This document shows positions 27,324-37,101 of a DNA stretch of 56,915 bases, one piece after another. This DNA is from Nitrospinota bacterium. Its GTDB lineage: Bacteria > Nitrospinota_A > UBA7883 > JACRLM01. Where the stretch lies: the NCBI GenBank assembly GCA_016235255.1, contig JACRLM010000005.1, forward strand, positions 1 through 56,915, in the 5' to 3' direction. The position numbers and the translations under genes are program-made. Each line of letters begins with the position of its first letter. The stretch's first letter is position 1. Under the pieces are notes generated by a model. The model saw only the letters and a list, made by a program, of their open reading frames with translations, did no database searches and was not told the origin of the DNA.

Positions 27324-27695
27324 ATGCCGAGAGCTACTAACAACCCTGCGTCCAGGGCCAGGCGCAAGAAAATGCTGAAGATGGCCAAGGGGTACGTCGG
27401 ATCCCGTGGTTCCCAGTACCAGAAGGCCAAGGAGACTGTCACCCGGGCCCTCAAATATTCTTTCCGCGACAGGCGCGCCAGGAGGAGGGACATGAGGGGC
27501 CTTTGGATCGTGCGCATCAACGCCGCCGTCCGGGCGCTCGGGATGAACTATGCCAGGTTCATCGACGGGCTGTCCAAGGCCGGTGTGGAGGTGGACCGCA
27601 AGATTCTGGCGGATCTGGCGGTGAAAGACGCCGCCGCGTTCGGAAAGCTTGTGGAAATCGCCAGGGAGAACGCGGGCAAGGCCGCTGCCGCCTGA
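27324..27695 (+). CDS. rplT: 50S ribosomal protein L20
   Basis: 123 residues with the typical N-terminus [20 protein letters not shown] and the [18 protein letters not shown] block that binds 23S rRNA. L20 is needed early in 50S assembly and represses its own operon in many bacteria. Third gene of the operon; a GTGAAGG ribosome site precedes the ATG. Confidence 0.95.
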   Translation: MPRATNNPASRARRKKMLKMAKGYVGSRGSQYQKAKETVTRALKYSFRDRRARRRDMRGLWIVRINAAVRALGMNYARFIDGLSKAGVEVDRKILADLAVKDAAAFGKLVEIARENAGKAAAA

Positions 27696-27752
27696 AATTT
27701 TTGAGGCTCCGGCGTTATCGCCGGCAAGCCGTCTGGAAGCGTACATAACAGG

Positions 27753-27790
27753 GGTTTACGGACCGCAACGGCCGTAAACCTTTTTTAATT
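27753..27790 (+). terminator. Terminator or attenuator between rplT and pheS
   Basis: Perfect 9-bp stem GGTTTACGG / CCGTAAACC with a 10-nt loop followed by TTTTTTAATTTT. It ends only 17 bp before the pheS ATG, so it could end the infC operon or act as an attenuator of pheST. Confidence 0.85.
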
Positions 27791-27806
27791 TTCGGCGAAA
27801 AGGACG

Positions 27807-28841
27807 ATGGGGGACATTTCACTTACCGGAAAGCTTGAACAGCTCAAGGCCAGTATCCTTGCGCAAATCGGGGCAAGCGCGGACGGCGCCACGATAGAAA
27901 ACATCCGCGTGGCGGTCCTGGGCAAGAAGGGGGAGCTTACCGGGATGATGAAATCGCTTGGGAGCATCCCCCCAGCCGAACGGCCCGCCGCCGGGGCCGC
28001 CTTCAACGATGTCAAGACCGCCATAGAGGGCGCCATCGCCGCCAAACTTTCCGATATAAGAAAAAAAGAGGTCACCGAACGGCTGGCCAACGAAGAGTTC
28101 GACATCACCGTCCCCGGCCGCCCAATCGGCATGGGTCATTTTCACCCCATCGGCTCGGTGATGGAAGAGCTTATCGGCATTTTCACGAACCTGGGCTTCC
28201 GGGTGGAAGAAGGGCCGGAGGTGGAGACGGACGATTACAACTTCCGCATGCTAAACTTCCCGGACGATCATCCCGCGCGGGACATGCAGGACACTTTCTA
28301 CCTCCAGAACGGCGCGCGGCTTCTGCGCACACACACGTCCCCTGTGCAGATACATTCGATGTTAAAGCACAAGCCTCCTTTCTCGGTGATCGCGCCGGGC
28401 CGGGTGTTCCGCTGCGATTCGGACATCACCCATTCGCCGGTGTTCCACCAGCTTGAGGGTTTCCATGTGGACCGGGACGTCAACTTCGGCCACCTTAAAG
28501 GGACGCTGGAGCTTTTCGTCCGCAGGCTGTATGGCAAGGACACAAAGCTCCGGTTCCGCCCAAGCTTTTTCCCGTTCACCGAGCCGTCCGCCGAGATGGA
28601 CGTAAGCTGCGTGATCTGCGGCGCCAGGGGGTGCCGGGTGTGCAAAGGGAGCGGCTGGCTTGAGATAGGCGGCGCGGGGATGATAGACCCCAACGTGCTA
28701 AAGGCCGTGGGGTACGATCCGGAGGAGTGGACCGGGTTCGCCTTCGGATACGGGGTGGAGCGGATCGCGATGCTCAAGTACGGCATTGACGATATCCGCC
28801 TGTTGTTTGAAAACGACGTAAGATTCCTTTCGCAGTTTTAA
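27807..28841 (+). CDS. pheS: Phenylalanyl-tRNA synthetase alpha subunit
   Basis: 344 residues. An N-terminal coiled coil (residues 5-85) precedes the class II catalytic core: motif 1 region HPIGSVMEELIGIF, motif 2 VFRCDSDITHSP...FHQLEG and motif 3 FAFGYGVERIAMLKYGIDDIR. It charges tRNA-Phe as an alpha2-beta2 enzyme with pheT, 6 bp downstream. The ATG follows AAAAGGACG. Confidence 0.95.
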   Translation: MGDISLTGKLEQLKASILAQIGASADGATIENIRVAVLGKKGELTGMMKSLGSIPPAERPAAGAAFNDVKTAIEGAIAAKLSDIRKKEVTERLANEEFDITVPGRPIGMGHFHPIGSVMEELIGIFTNLGFRVEEGPEVETDDYNFRMLNFPDDHPARDMQDTFYLQNGARLLRTHTSPVQIHSMLKHKPPFSVIAPGRVFRCDSDITHSPVFHQLEGFHVDRDVNFGHLKGTLELFVRRLYGKDTKLRFRPSFFPFTEPSAEMDVSCVICGARGCRVCKGSGWLEIGGAGMIDPNVLKAVGYDPEEWTGFAFGYGVERIAMLKYGIDDIRLLFENDVRFLSQF

Positions 28842-28847
28842 GGCGCC

Positions 28848-31241
28848 ATGAACATATCCTGTCTTTGGCTCAAAGAGCTTGTTGATTTTGCCCTCTCGCC
28901 GGAGGAACTGGCCGCCACGCTCACTGGCCTCGGGCTGGAGACGGCGCTACGGGACGACCGGCGCGGGTGGTATAAAAACATCGTCGCCGGCAAAGTGCTG
29001 GAGGTGACGGCCCATCCAAACGCGGACAAACTGCGGTTGACCCGGGTGGACGTGGGACCGCTGGGGGTCAAACGGATTGTATGCGGCGCGCCCAACGTGG
29101 CGGCGGGGCAGCTTGTGCCTGTGGCGCTCATCGGCGCGGTGTTGCCGGACGGGTTGAAGATAGAGCCGCGCAAGGTGCGTGGCGAGATGTCCGAAGGGAT
29201 GATATGTTCCGAAGCGGAGTTAAAGCTTTCCGGCGGCCACGACGGTATCATGGTTCTGGAGGGGGATATAAAGCCCGGAACGCCGTTTTCGGATGCGTTC
29301 GAAGTGTGCGACACGGTGCTTGAAATCGACCTCACCCCCAACCGGGGCGACTGTCTTAGCATGATCGGCATCGCCCGGGAGGTGGCCGCCGCGACGGGTG
29401 GGAGCGTGAAAAGACCATCGGCCCAGATCGCGGAATCGTCCGACCCGGCTTCATCGAAAATCTCCGTCCAGATCGCCTCGCCGGAGCTTTGCCCCAGGTA
29501 TGCTGGCAGGATGATAACCGGCGTGAAGGTGGGCAAAACACCTTTCTGGATGCGGCGCAGGCTTTCTGCGCTGGGAGTGCGTTCGATAAACAATATAGTG
29601 GACGTGACCAATTACATTTTGATGGAGACCGGCCATCCGCTCCATGCCTTCGATCACCAAAACCTGGAAGGGGCTAAGATCGTCGTGCGGCGCGCGGCGG
29701 AGGGGGAAAAGTTCACCACGCTGGACGGCAAATCGCACACCCTGACGAAAGACAACCTGCTTATCGCCGACGCGAACAGAGGCGTGGCCCTGGCCGGGAT
29801 AATGGGGGGGCAGAATTCGGAAGTCACCGCCGGCACAACACAAATAATGCTGGAAGCGGCCTATTTCGATCCGGCATGCATCCGCAGGACGGCCCGGGCG
29901 CTTTCCATATCGTCCGAATCGTCATACCGTTTCGAACGCGGGACGGACGTGGATGGGCTGATATACGCCCAGGACCGCGCGGCGAAACTCATTGCGCAAA
30001 CAGGCGGCGGCGCGGTGATGATGGGGAGGGTGGACGCGTATCCAAAGCCCATCGCCAGACGAAGCGTCACTTTGCGCTTTGCCCGGCTGAACAAGATTCT
30101 CGGGATCAGCGTTGACGCGGACGAAGCGGCGGGGATTCTCAACCGGCTGGAGATGCCGGCGGAAAAGCGGGACGCCGCCAGCGTCACCGTATCCGTTCCA
30201 TACGCCCGTTCCGACATCGAGCGGGAGATAGACCTTATCGAGGAAGTGGCGCGCCACATAGGTTACGACCGGATTATCCCCTCCATCCCGCAGGTGGCGG
30301 TGAGCGAGGACGGCGTTTCACGCGGGCTTACGGAGCGGATGTTTGTGCGAAACCATCTGCGCTCGCTTGGGATGATGGAAGGATTCAGGCTCAGTTTCAT
30401 CAATATGGAGTCGCTGGACAAGCTTTATCTTCCGGCGGACCACGGGGCCCGGGCTGCGGCGCCGCTGGACAATCCGTTGTCGTCGGAGTGGACCCATCTT
30501 CGCACCACGCTGATCCCCGGCATGGTATCCTCCATGCGCGGCGCCGATGACGCGAAGATATTCGAGATCGGGAAAGTGTTCATAAGCCGGGGCCATCAGG
30601 CGGCCCCGCTGGAATGGTGGTCTTTGTGCGGGGCGGTGACGGAGGCCATAAAGCCGGGCCTTTACAGCGGCCGGGCGGGCAAACGCGATTTCGGCGACAT
30701 CAAGGGAATCGTGGAATCGGTGATGGACGCGCTGGGACATGGCGCGGACACAAGGTTCGTCCCTTCCGGGCATCCGTTCTATTATCCGAAGCGGCAGGCG
30801 GACGTGTCCGTCGGCGATCAGGTTGTTGGGCATTTCGGGCAGGTGCATCCGGACACGCTGGAGGCGTATGAAATATCCGGTGAGCTTTTCGTTTTCGAGC
30901 TGAACCTGGACGCCATCGCAATTATCGGGCCCGGCGTAAAAAAGTTTGCCCAACTTCCAAAATTCCCGCCGGTGAAAAGAGACCTGGCTGTGGTGGTGGA
31001 TGAAAAGGTGACGCTGGCACGGCTCATCGAAGTGATCCGCGCCCATGGCGGCGCCGGTATCGCCGGAGTCACCCCCTTTGACATATACCGGGGCGAAAAG
31101 CTGGGGGAAGGGAAGAAGAGCGTGGCCTTCTCGCTGGAGATGCGCGCCGCGGGCCGCACCCTCACCGACGAAGAGGCGGACAAAGTGTTCGGCGCCATAG
31201 TGGCCGGGCTGGAGAAAGACTGCGCCGCGAAATTGCGGTGA
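28848..31241 (+). CDS. pheT: Phenylalanyl-tRNA synthetase beta subunit
   Basis: 797 residues, full length. Domains in order: the EMAP/OB-type tRNA-binding domain (about 40-150, VLEVTAHPNADKLRLTRVD), the B3/B4 editing domain (about 205-380), B5 (about 400-470), the core catalytic-like domain and a C-terminal anticodon-binding FDX-ACB domain (about 705-797, KFPPVKRDLAVVVDEKV). It edits mischarged Tyr-tRNA. It is coupled to pheS. Confidence 0.95.
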   Translation: MNISCLWLKELVDFALSPEELAATLTGLGLETALRDDRRGWYKNIVAGKVLEVTAHPNADKLRLTRVDVGPLGVKRIVCGAPNVAAGQLVPVALIGAVLPDGLKIEPRKVRGEMSEGMICSEAELKLSGGHDGIMVLEGDIKPGTPFSDAFEVCDTVLEIDLTPNRGDCLSMIGIAREVAAATGGSVKRPSAQIAESSDPASSKISVQIASPELCPRYAGRMITGVKVGKTPFWMRRRLSALGVRSINNIVDVTNYILMETGHPLHAFDHQNLEGAKIVVRRAAEGEKFTTLDGKSHTLTKDNLLIADANRGVALAGIMGGQNSEVTAGTTQIMLEAAYFDPACIRRTARALSISSESSYRFERGTDVDGLIYAQDRAAKLIAQTGGGAVMMGRVDAYPKPIARRSVTLRFARLNKILGISVDADEAAGILNRLEMPAEKRDAASVTVSVPYARSDIEREIDLIEEVARHIGYDRIIPSIPQVAVSEDGVSRGLTERMFVRNHLRSLGMMEGFRLSFINMESLDKLYLPADHGARAAAPLDNPLSSEWTHLRTTLIPGMVSSMRGADDAKIFEIGKVFISRGHQAAPLEWWSLCGAVTEAIKPGLYSGRAGKRDFGDIKGIVESVMDALGHGADTRFVPSGHPFYYPKRQADVSVGDQVVGHFGQVHPDTLEAYEISGELFVFELNLDAIAIIGPGVKKFAQLPKFPPVKRDLAVVVDEKVTLARLIEVIRAHGGAGIAGVTPFDIYRGEKLGEGKKSVAFSLEMRAAGRTLTDEEADKVFGAIVAGLEKDCAAKLR

Positions 31242-31289
31242 GCGGCGGGTAAAATCTTTAGTAGCGCGGCGTCACGCCGGCAATTCAAC

Positions 31290-31326
31290 GCTCACCGGGG
31301 TGTTGTAGCCCCGAAGGGCCGGTCAC
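31290..31326. repeat. GCTCACCGGGGTG-type interspersed repeat, copy 1
   Basis: A 37-bp element reading GCTCACCGGGGTGTTGTAGC and onward to GGTCAC, containing the palindrome GCCCC-gaa-GGGCC. It recurs in inverted orientation at 42331-42366. It carries the stop codon of the zinc-ribbon membrane protein. Confidence 0.75.
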
Positions 31327-31706
31327 TTAGGTTTTTTCACGGCGTGATAGACCGCGTATCCGCCATACAGCGCAAGAAGCAACCCAATGATGAACTCCGA
31401 AAAAGATTGCGACCGGAGCGCCGCGTACAGCATCCATCCCCCTGCCGAAAGAAGCAGTATCCCCAGGATGACGGAGGCGGAGCCTGACAGCGCCCGCTTG
31501 ACTGCGGATGCAGGGCTTTTCCTGCGCCCCTTCAGCTTGTGCCGCCACTTGAACTTTTCGTAAAGCCTCCGCAGCTTTTCGGCGATGGAAATCTTTCCGC
31601 TCAACGGTGACCCGCAGTAGGCGCAGGCGGTGTCCGTCATCTTGTGCGGCAGGCCGCAGGAGGGGCATATCTGGTATTCCACCTTGGTCCCTTCGGCTTT
31701 GCTCAT
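31323..31706 (-). CDS. Zinc-ribbon protein with two C-terminal membrane helices
   Basis: 127 residues from ATG 31706, which overlaps the stop of the preceding gene (ATGA) and has GGGAG three bases before it. A rubredoxin-type zinc ribbon (CPSC at 14-17, CAYC at 28-31), a basic amphipathic region (LRRLYEKFKWRHKLKGRRK), then two hydrophobic helices (SASVILGILLLSAGGWML and FIIGLLLALYGGYAVYHA). Function unknown. Translational coupling to a DnaA-like AAA+ protein suggests a joint task, perhaps membrane recruitment; that is inference. Confidence 0.72.
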   Translation of the reverse strand: MSKAEGTKVEYQICPSCGLPHKMTDTACAYCGSPLSGKISIAEKLRRLYEKFKWRHKLKGRRKSPASAVKRALSGSASVILGILLLSAGGWMLYAALRSQSFSEFIIGLLLALYGGYAVYHAVKKPK

Positions 31707-32452
31707 ATGCTCCCGTCCATTTCCGGTGGTTGGCCAAGCGCTTCCCTGACAAGGGATATACTCACTTTCTTGCCCGTTGTCAACGAATGGCGGTCTATTG
31801 CCTCTATCGCCGCGATCTGCTCTTTCGGATCGCGCGAAAGCCTCGTCAAAAGCCATTGCGCCACGTTCTCCGGAAGCTTCACTCCAAGATCCGCCGCCAC
31901 TTTTATCAATACGGACACCCTTTTGCCGTCCCCCACCGGATTTACAGCCAATGCGTGGCCCCACAAAAGCCTTGTGGATAGGTGATCCTGGAACTTCCAA
32001 TCCACAGGGGGCTTTGCGACAGCCGCCGCAAACCTTCCGCCGGACTGCACCACGGCATTATATAGATGGAACACCTGGTCTTCGGCGGCATTGTTCCCCT
32101 CGATAATGTCCAGGTTGTCCACGGCGAGGAAGAAAGCGCTCTCGAAATTTTGTATCCGGCCCTTCAGTTCCTCATATGTCGCCGCGGACTCCACCGCCTC
32201 CACAAGCGCCGCTCCGTCCAGGTAAAGGGACGCCTCTTCCCCGGCGTCTTTCGCCGCCATATCCCCCATCGCGCATAGAAGATGGGTCTTTCCAGACCCT
32301 GCCGCGCCATACACCACGAGACTTTTCACTGAAACATCCTCTCCCGTGGCGAAGGTCTTGCAGATACTTGCAGTATGGGCGTTCCGCTCATCCACAATAA
32401 GGTTTGCGAAGGTGTCTTTCCGGGTGGTTGGAAAGGGGAATCTCAGTTGCAT
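31703..32452 (-). CDS. DnaA-like AAA+ ATPase without DNA-binding domain (Hda-like)
   Basis: 249 residues from ATG 32452 (MQLRFPFP). It starts with the QL-x-F-P-F clamp-binding-like N-terminus known from Hda (QLxLP-type), Walker A GAAGSGKTH at 49-57, Walker B LAVDNLDII, and the DnaA/Hda sensor regions (STRLLWGHALAVN, QWLLTRLSRDPKEQ). Domain IV of DnaA is missing, so it cannot be DnaA itself. Hda with the sliding clamp promotes ATP hydrolysis by DnaA after initiation. An open frame extends 26 codons upstream into AT-rich sequence without a ribosome site. It lies at the edge of a region rich in DnaA-box-like sites. Confidence 0.78.
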   Translation of the reverse strand: MQLRFPFPTTRKDTFANLIVDERNAHTASICKTFATGEDVSVKSLVVYGAAGSGKTHLLCAMGDMAAKDAGEEASLYLDGAALVEAVESAATYEELKGRIQNFESAFFLAVDNLDIIEGNNAAEDQVFHLYNAVVQSGGRFAAAVAKPPVDWKFQDHLSTRLLWGHALAVNPVGDGKRVSVLIKVAADLGVKLPENVAQWLLTRLSRDPKEQIAAIEAIDRHSLTTGKKVSISLVREALGQPPEMDGSI

Positions 32453-32898
32453 AAAATATTGCCACTTGAATAAATACTTAAAATCTGTTGAAAAACTATA
32501 ATGTTGCTTAAGTTTAAAGTGCCATTGCATTCCCCACAGGGGCGGCTTGGCTGCAAGGGTCGTGAAAACAATAGGTTATAATGTTGCGCGATAATGAGGC
32601 AATTTGTCATAAGTCGTTTAAAATTAATCCTTTCTTAACGTTCACCACATGGTTTTCCACAGCGATTTCCACAGCTTTTGTGGATGATTTTCACAGCGCA
32701 AACCAACCAGTGGCCCTCAACGAGAGTATATATCGCAACCGATTATTACACAGATCAAATTTTTCCTGAAAACAGCGGATTAAATTAAAAAAATAATGCC
32801 CGGCGGCAAGGGTTTTGATTTATTCATTTAACGGTACGCCGGGATGTCTGATATCATTCTTGTTTCGTAGGTAAATTATCGAGGTATGGACGCGAAAA
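32453..32898. other. AT-rich intergenic region with a cluster of DnaA-box-like 9-mers (possible replication origin)
   Basis: 446 bp without a credible gene, clearly more AT-rich than its surroundings. Sites compared with TTWTNCACA: TTTTCCACA 32653-32661 (exact), ATTTCCACA 32665-32673, TGTGGATGA 32679-32687 (reverse strand), ATTTTCACA 32687-32695 and TATTACACA 32744-32752 (one mismatch each). AT-rich runs follow (AAATTAAAAAAATAATG, 32783-32799). It separates the divergent hda-like and leuC genes, so it also contains promoters for both. Confidence 0.45.
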
Positions 32899-34176
<1,278 letters not shown>

Positions 34177-34191
34177 CAGGAGGAAAACAAG

Positions 34192-34683
34192 ATGAGCGTA
34201 TCAGGCAAAGCGCACAAGTTCGGTTCCAACGTGGACACCGATTTGATAATACCGGCAAGATATCTGAACACGTCCGACCCGAAGGAACTTGCAAAGCACG
34301 TGATGGAAGACGCGGATCCGGCCTTCGCGGGCAATGTGAGGGGAGGGGACATCATCGTGGCGGGGGACAACTTTGGGTGCGGCTCCTCCCGCGAACACGC
34401 GCCGATTGCCATCAAGGCGGCTGGCGTTTCCTGCGTCATCGCGCCGTTTTTCGCCCGGATTTTCTATCGCAACGCCTTTAACATGGGCTTGCCGATACTG
34501 GAGTGCAAAGAGGCGGCCGACGAGATAAAGACCGGCGACGAGCTTTCGGTGGACTATGCCACCGGCGTGATAAAGGACCACACCAGCGGCAAGACATACC
34601 AGGCCGCCCCCATTCCCCCGTTCATGCAGGAGCTTATCGCAGCCGGAGGGCTTATGGCCTACACGGTGAAACAGGCGAAGTAA
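34192..34683 (+). CDS. leuD: 3-isopropylmalate dehydratase, small subunit
   Basis: 163 residues with the swivelling-domain signature [11 protein letters not shown] and the start [21 protein letters not shown], typical of LeuD/small-subunit HacB types. AGGAGG lies just upstream of the ATG. It completes the LeuCD enzyme with the preceding gene. Its final VKQAK ends 219 bp before the next gene, a stretch with no gene but with the downstream promoter described below. Confidence 0.92.
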   Translation: MSVSGKAHKFGSNVDTDLIIPARYLNTSDPKELAKHVMEDADPAFAGNVRGGDIIVAGDNFGCGSSREHAPIAIKAAGVSCVIAPFFARIFYRNAFNMGLPILECKEAADEIKTGDELSVDYATGVIKDHTSGKTYQAAPIPPFMQELIAAGGLMAYTVKQAK

Positions 34684-34841
34684 GGGCGCCGGCGTCTCGC
34701 CATTCCCTTTCTCCCCCTTTGCAGGGAGGCCTTTCTAAATGCTGTCCGTGGGTGTTCTTCACCCCGGACTCCTTCACAGGCTAAGGACGACGGGATGAAG
34801 AACGGCCCCGCCGGGCAGGAAACCCCTTGCCGCCCCATGTG

Positions 34842-34870
34842 TTTACAACGTAAATACAATTATGTATAGT
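34842..34870 (+). promoter_or_regulatory. Promoter of the DUF1778/GNAT toxin-antitoxin operon
   Basis: TTTACA (34842-34847), 17-bp spacer, TATAGT (34865-34870), 32 bp before the antitoxin ATG. Five of six bases match consensus in each hexamer. Confidence 0.7.
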
Positions 34871-34884
34871 GGTTGCGTATACAT
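34862..34884. promoter_or_regulatory. Probable antitoxin operator
   Basis: Inverted repeat ATGTATA (34862-34868) / TATACAT (34878-34884) with a 9-bp gap overlaps the -10 box and the transcription start. Ribbon-helix-helix antitoxins of the DUF1778 type repress their own promoters from such sites. Confidence 0.5.
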
Positions 34885-34902
34885 GATGGAGGCGATGGCC
34901 AA

Positions 34903-35187
34903 ATGGGGACAAGCAATGCGGCGGGGCGTGGTGAAACAATCAACCTGCGCGCCAGCCGCAAACAGAAAGCGTTGATTGACCGGGCGGCGGAAACGCTTGG
35001 CAGGAGCCGGTCTGATTTCATGCTCGAATCAGCGTGCAGGGAAGCGGAAGCGATCCTGCTTGACCGCAGGTTTTTTGCGCTCTCACCAGACGCGTTCGCG
35101 CGTTTTGCCGCCATGCTTGACAACCCGCCCGAAAGCAATCCGAAGTTGCGGCGGCTTCTTCATGCAAAGGCGCCTTGGAACCGTTAA
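34903..35187 (+). CDS. DUF1778-family (TacA-like) antitoxin
   Basis: 94 residues from ATG 34903, with GGAGG upstream. Ribbon-helix-helix N-terminus ETINLRASRKQKALIDRAAE, then LGRSRSDFMLESACREAEAILLDR, the DUF1778 signature, and a disordered C-terminus (LDNPPESNPKLRRLL) that in TacA wraps the toxin. It would neutralise the GNAT toxin encoded next and repress the operon with it. The 3' end overlaps the toxin by 13 nt. Confidence 0.88.
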   Translation: MGTSNAAGRGETINLRASRKQKALIDRAAETLGRSRSDFMLESACREAEAILLDRRFFALSPDAFARFAAMLDNPPESNPKLRRLLHAKAPWNR

Positions 35188-35693
35188 GCGGAAGCCGCGG
35201 TGAAATAAGCCCTCCCGTTAAACTGTCCGCGGAGCATGACCTGTCCGGATTTGATTCCGGAGAACCGGTCCTGGATGAATGGTTGCGCCGCCGCGCTCTT
35301 CAAAACGAGGCGAGTGGAGCGTCGCGCACTTATATCGCCTGCGCCGGCAGGCGCGTGGCGGGCTACTATACCCTGGCGGTTGGCGCGGCCGCGAGGGTGG
35401 ATTCGCCGGGAAGGGTGAGGCGTAACATGCCCGATCCTTTGCCGGTGATGGTGATAGGGAGGCTTGCGGTTGACAAGCGGTTTCAGGGCAGGGGCGTCGG
35501 GACCGGGTTGTTGCGTGACGCCATATTGCGCACCCTGCGGGCGGCTCAAATCGCCGGAATCAGGGGCATACTGGTTCATGCTATTTCAGAAGAGGCGAAG
35601 CGCTTTTATGAGAGCCTCGGTTTTTACCCCTCGCCAGTGGATCCTCTGACGTTAATGATCACTGTCGCGGAGGCGGTGAAGCAGGCTAAGTAG
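35175..35693 (+). CDS. GNAT acetyltransferase toxin (TacT/AtaT-like)
   Basis: 172 residues from a TTG that overlaps the antitoxin gene. A GNAT fold with the acetyl-CoA loop RFQGRGVGTGLLRDA and a conserved Tyr at YESLGF. TacT-type toxins acetylate the amino group of charged tRNAs and stop translation. Its position after a DUF1778 gene, the start LDEWLRRRALQNEASG and the AGYYTLAVGA strand match that family. The exact tRNA target is unknown. Confidence 0.88.
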   Translation: MEPLSGSRGEISPPVKLSAEHDLSGFDSGEPVLDEWLRRRALQNEASGASRTYIACAGRRVAGYYTLAVGAAARVDSPGRVRRNMPDPLPVMVIGRLAVDKRFQGRGVGTGLLRDAILRTLRAAQIAGIRGILVHAISEEAKRFYESLGFYPSPVDPLTLMITVAEAVKQAK

Positions 35694-35762
35694 GGGGCAA
35701 TTGCGGGAGGGTGGTTTTGCATTTTGTCATCCCGGCCGAAGAGCCGGGATCAGGACTTTTTG

Positions 35763-35825
35763 TAAGGGCAGACCTGTGTGTCTGCCCAATTATTATGAGG
35801 GCGAACACGCAGGTTCGCCCCTACG
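35763..35825. repeat. Interspersed double-hairpin repeat, copy 3
   Basis: GGGCAGACCTGTGTGTCTGCCC, a short AT linker, then GGGCGAACACGCAGGTTCGCCC: two perfect hairpins side by side, the best-preserved copy of the element at 11599 and 18087. A related ATCCCGG hairpin repeat follows at 35831-35859. Confidence 0.85.
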
Positions 35826-35874
35826 GCGCGATCCCGGATAGCCTGTCGGCTTCCAGGATGGCAAAGGGCTTTTT

Positions 35875-36909
35875 TTATTCCGGTATTCTGCGCCCGGCGC
35901 CTGGGGGATGGCCGAATTTGCGCCGGTATGCGTGGATGAAGTTGCTGGGGTGGGTGTATCCGAGCTTATGGGAGGTCTCCTTTACTCCCATCCCCTCTTT
36001 TATCATCTTTTGCCCACGTTCCAGCCTGTAATCCCGAAGGAAGCCGTGCATCGTCGTCCCGAACGCCTGTTGGAACTTTTGGTTTAGTTTCTTGTAATTC
36101 ATGCCAGCCTCGGCGGCAAGCTCTATGAGAGACGGCGGATTGTCGTACCGCGCCACCAGCGAGTCCCGGATGTTGTTCAACTGCTTCAATTCCTGTTCGC
36201 CTATGGTATTTCCCTCACGGGGAGTCTGGTCTAGCATGGTGACCAGTTCCGAGAACATTTCCAGCGCCTTGGATTCCAGAAAAAACTGTTTGGCCGCGCC
36301 GCGATAGGGGTTCGCCTTCGTCTCCCGCGCGATCCGCAGGAAGGCGGGCAAGGCCGGAGCCTCCCAAATCACCCTTGTTTTGATATGATCGGCGGCCAGC
36401 TCCGCTAATGCAGGCGGCAATTTGATGTCCTTCAACATTTCAAGCCGCTCATCCCGCGAATAGGTGAAGGACGTCGTCTCGTACACTCTGCCCGGATTGA
36501 TCTTCCATTCGGCCATGCCGTAGGGGTGGATGCCCATCATCGTGCAATGGCCCTGCACGAACCGGCATGTGTCCCCGTTCTCGAAAGTTATCGAGGACGA
36601 TCCGCTGAACACCACCGTAATGCCCAGGCTGTCGCTGTCAACCGGACGGGTGATGTTCATCACGAAAGGTTCATCCCTGTTCACTTCTATCCGCGAGTGG
36701 GTCACCACTGCGTCTTTGGCCCGCCGGGGGATTATGTGGATGCTGGACTTTACGTTGCTGTCCGACGAAGTAAAGGTCGTCTCACCGTCAGTTGGGTGCT
36801 CCTCCCCCGCTGGATCGCTGTCCGCCCGCCCTATTTTGATGGAATACAAAGGCTTTTTTAAGTCCACGTTTCTCCCCGGCATGGATACAAGTTTCATTTT
36901 ATGACACAT
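35875..36909 (-). CDS. AraC-family transcriptional regulator (PchR-like)
   Basis: About 344 residues from ATG 36909. An N-terminal ligand domain of about 230 residues is followed by two helix-turn-helix units at the C-terminus (SLIELAAEAGMNYKKLNQKFQQ and VKETSHKLGYTHPSNFIHAYRR), the AraC layout, ending KFGHPPGAGRR. The N-terminal half lacks a cupin motif I can recognise; overall length fits PchR-like iron regulators. The open frame starts further upstream with an alternative codon; no ribosome site decides the start, and ATG 36897 is an alternative. Confidence 0.82.
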   Translation of the reverse strand: MCHKMKLVSMPGRNVDLKKPLYSIKIGRADSDPAGEEHPTDGETTFTSSDSNVKSSIHIIPRRAKDAVVTHSRIEVNRDEPFVMNITRPVDSDSLGITVVFSGSSSITFENGDTCRFVQGHCTMMGIHPYGMAEWKINPGRVYETTSFTYSRDERLEMLKDIKLPPALAELAADHIKTRVIWEAPALPAFLRIARETKANPYRGAAKQFFLESKALEMFSELVTMLDQTPREGNTIGEQELKQLNNIRDSLVARYDNPPSLIELAAEAGMNYKKLNQKFQQAFGTTMHGFLRDYRLERGQKMIKEGMGVKETSHKLGYTHPSNFIHAYRRKFGHPPGAGRRIPE

Positions 36910-37101
36910 ATGGGCCGTATTAAAACAATTAAATCCATTTCGCACAAGTATTTGACCATATCTCACAACTCGACATGCTGGAAAATAGCCGAAGTTATTT
37001 GTCATTCCGGCTGCGGCGCGGCGCGGCCGAACGGCAAACGCGAGCCGGGATCAGGGCTTGGGGTTGCAAGTTTATTAATGTTTACGCAGAGGGGTCAATA
37101 A

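Noticed and set aside
32581..32769. Plus-strand ORF of 62 codons in the region of DnaA-box-like sites
   Set aside because: It has no ribosome site, unusual composition and runs across the box cluster; it looks like chance in AT-rich DNA.
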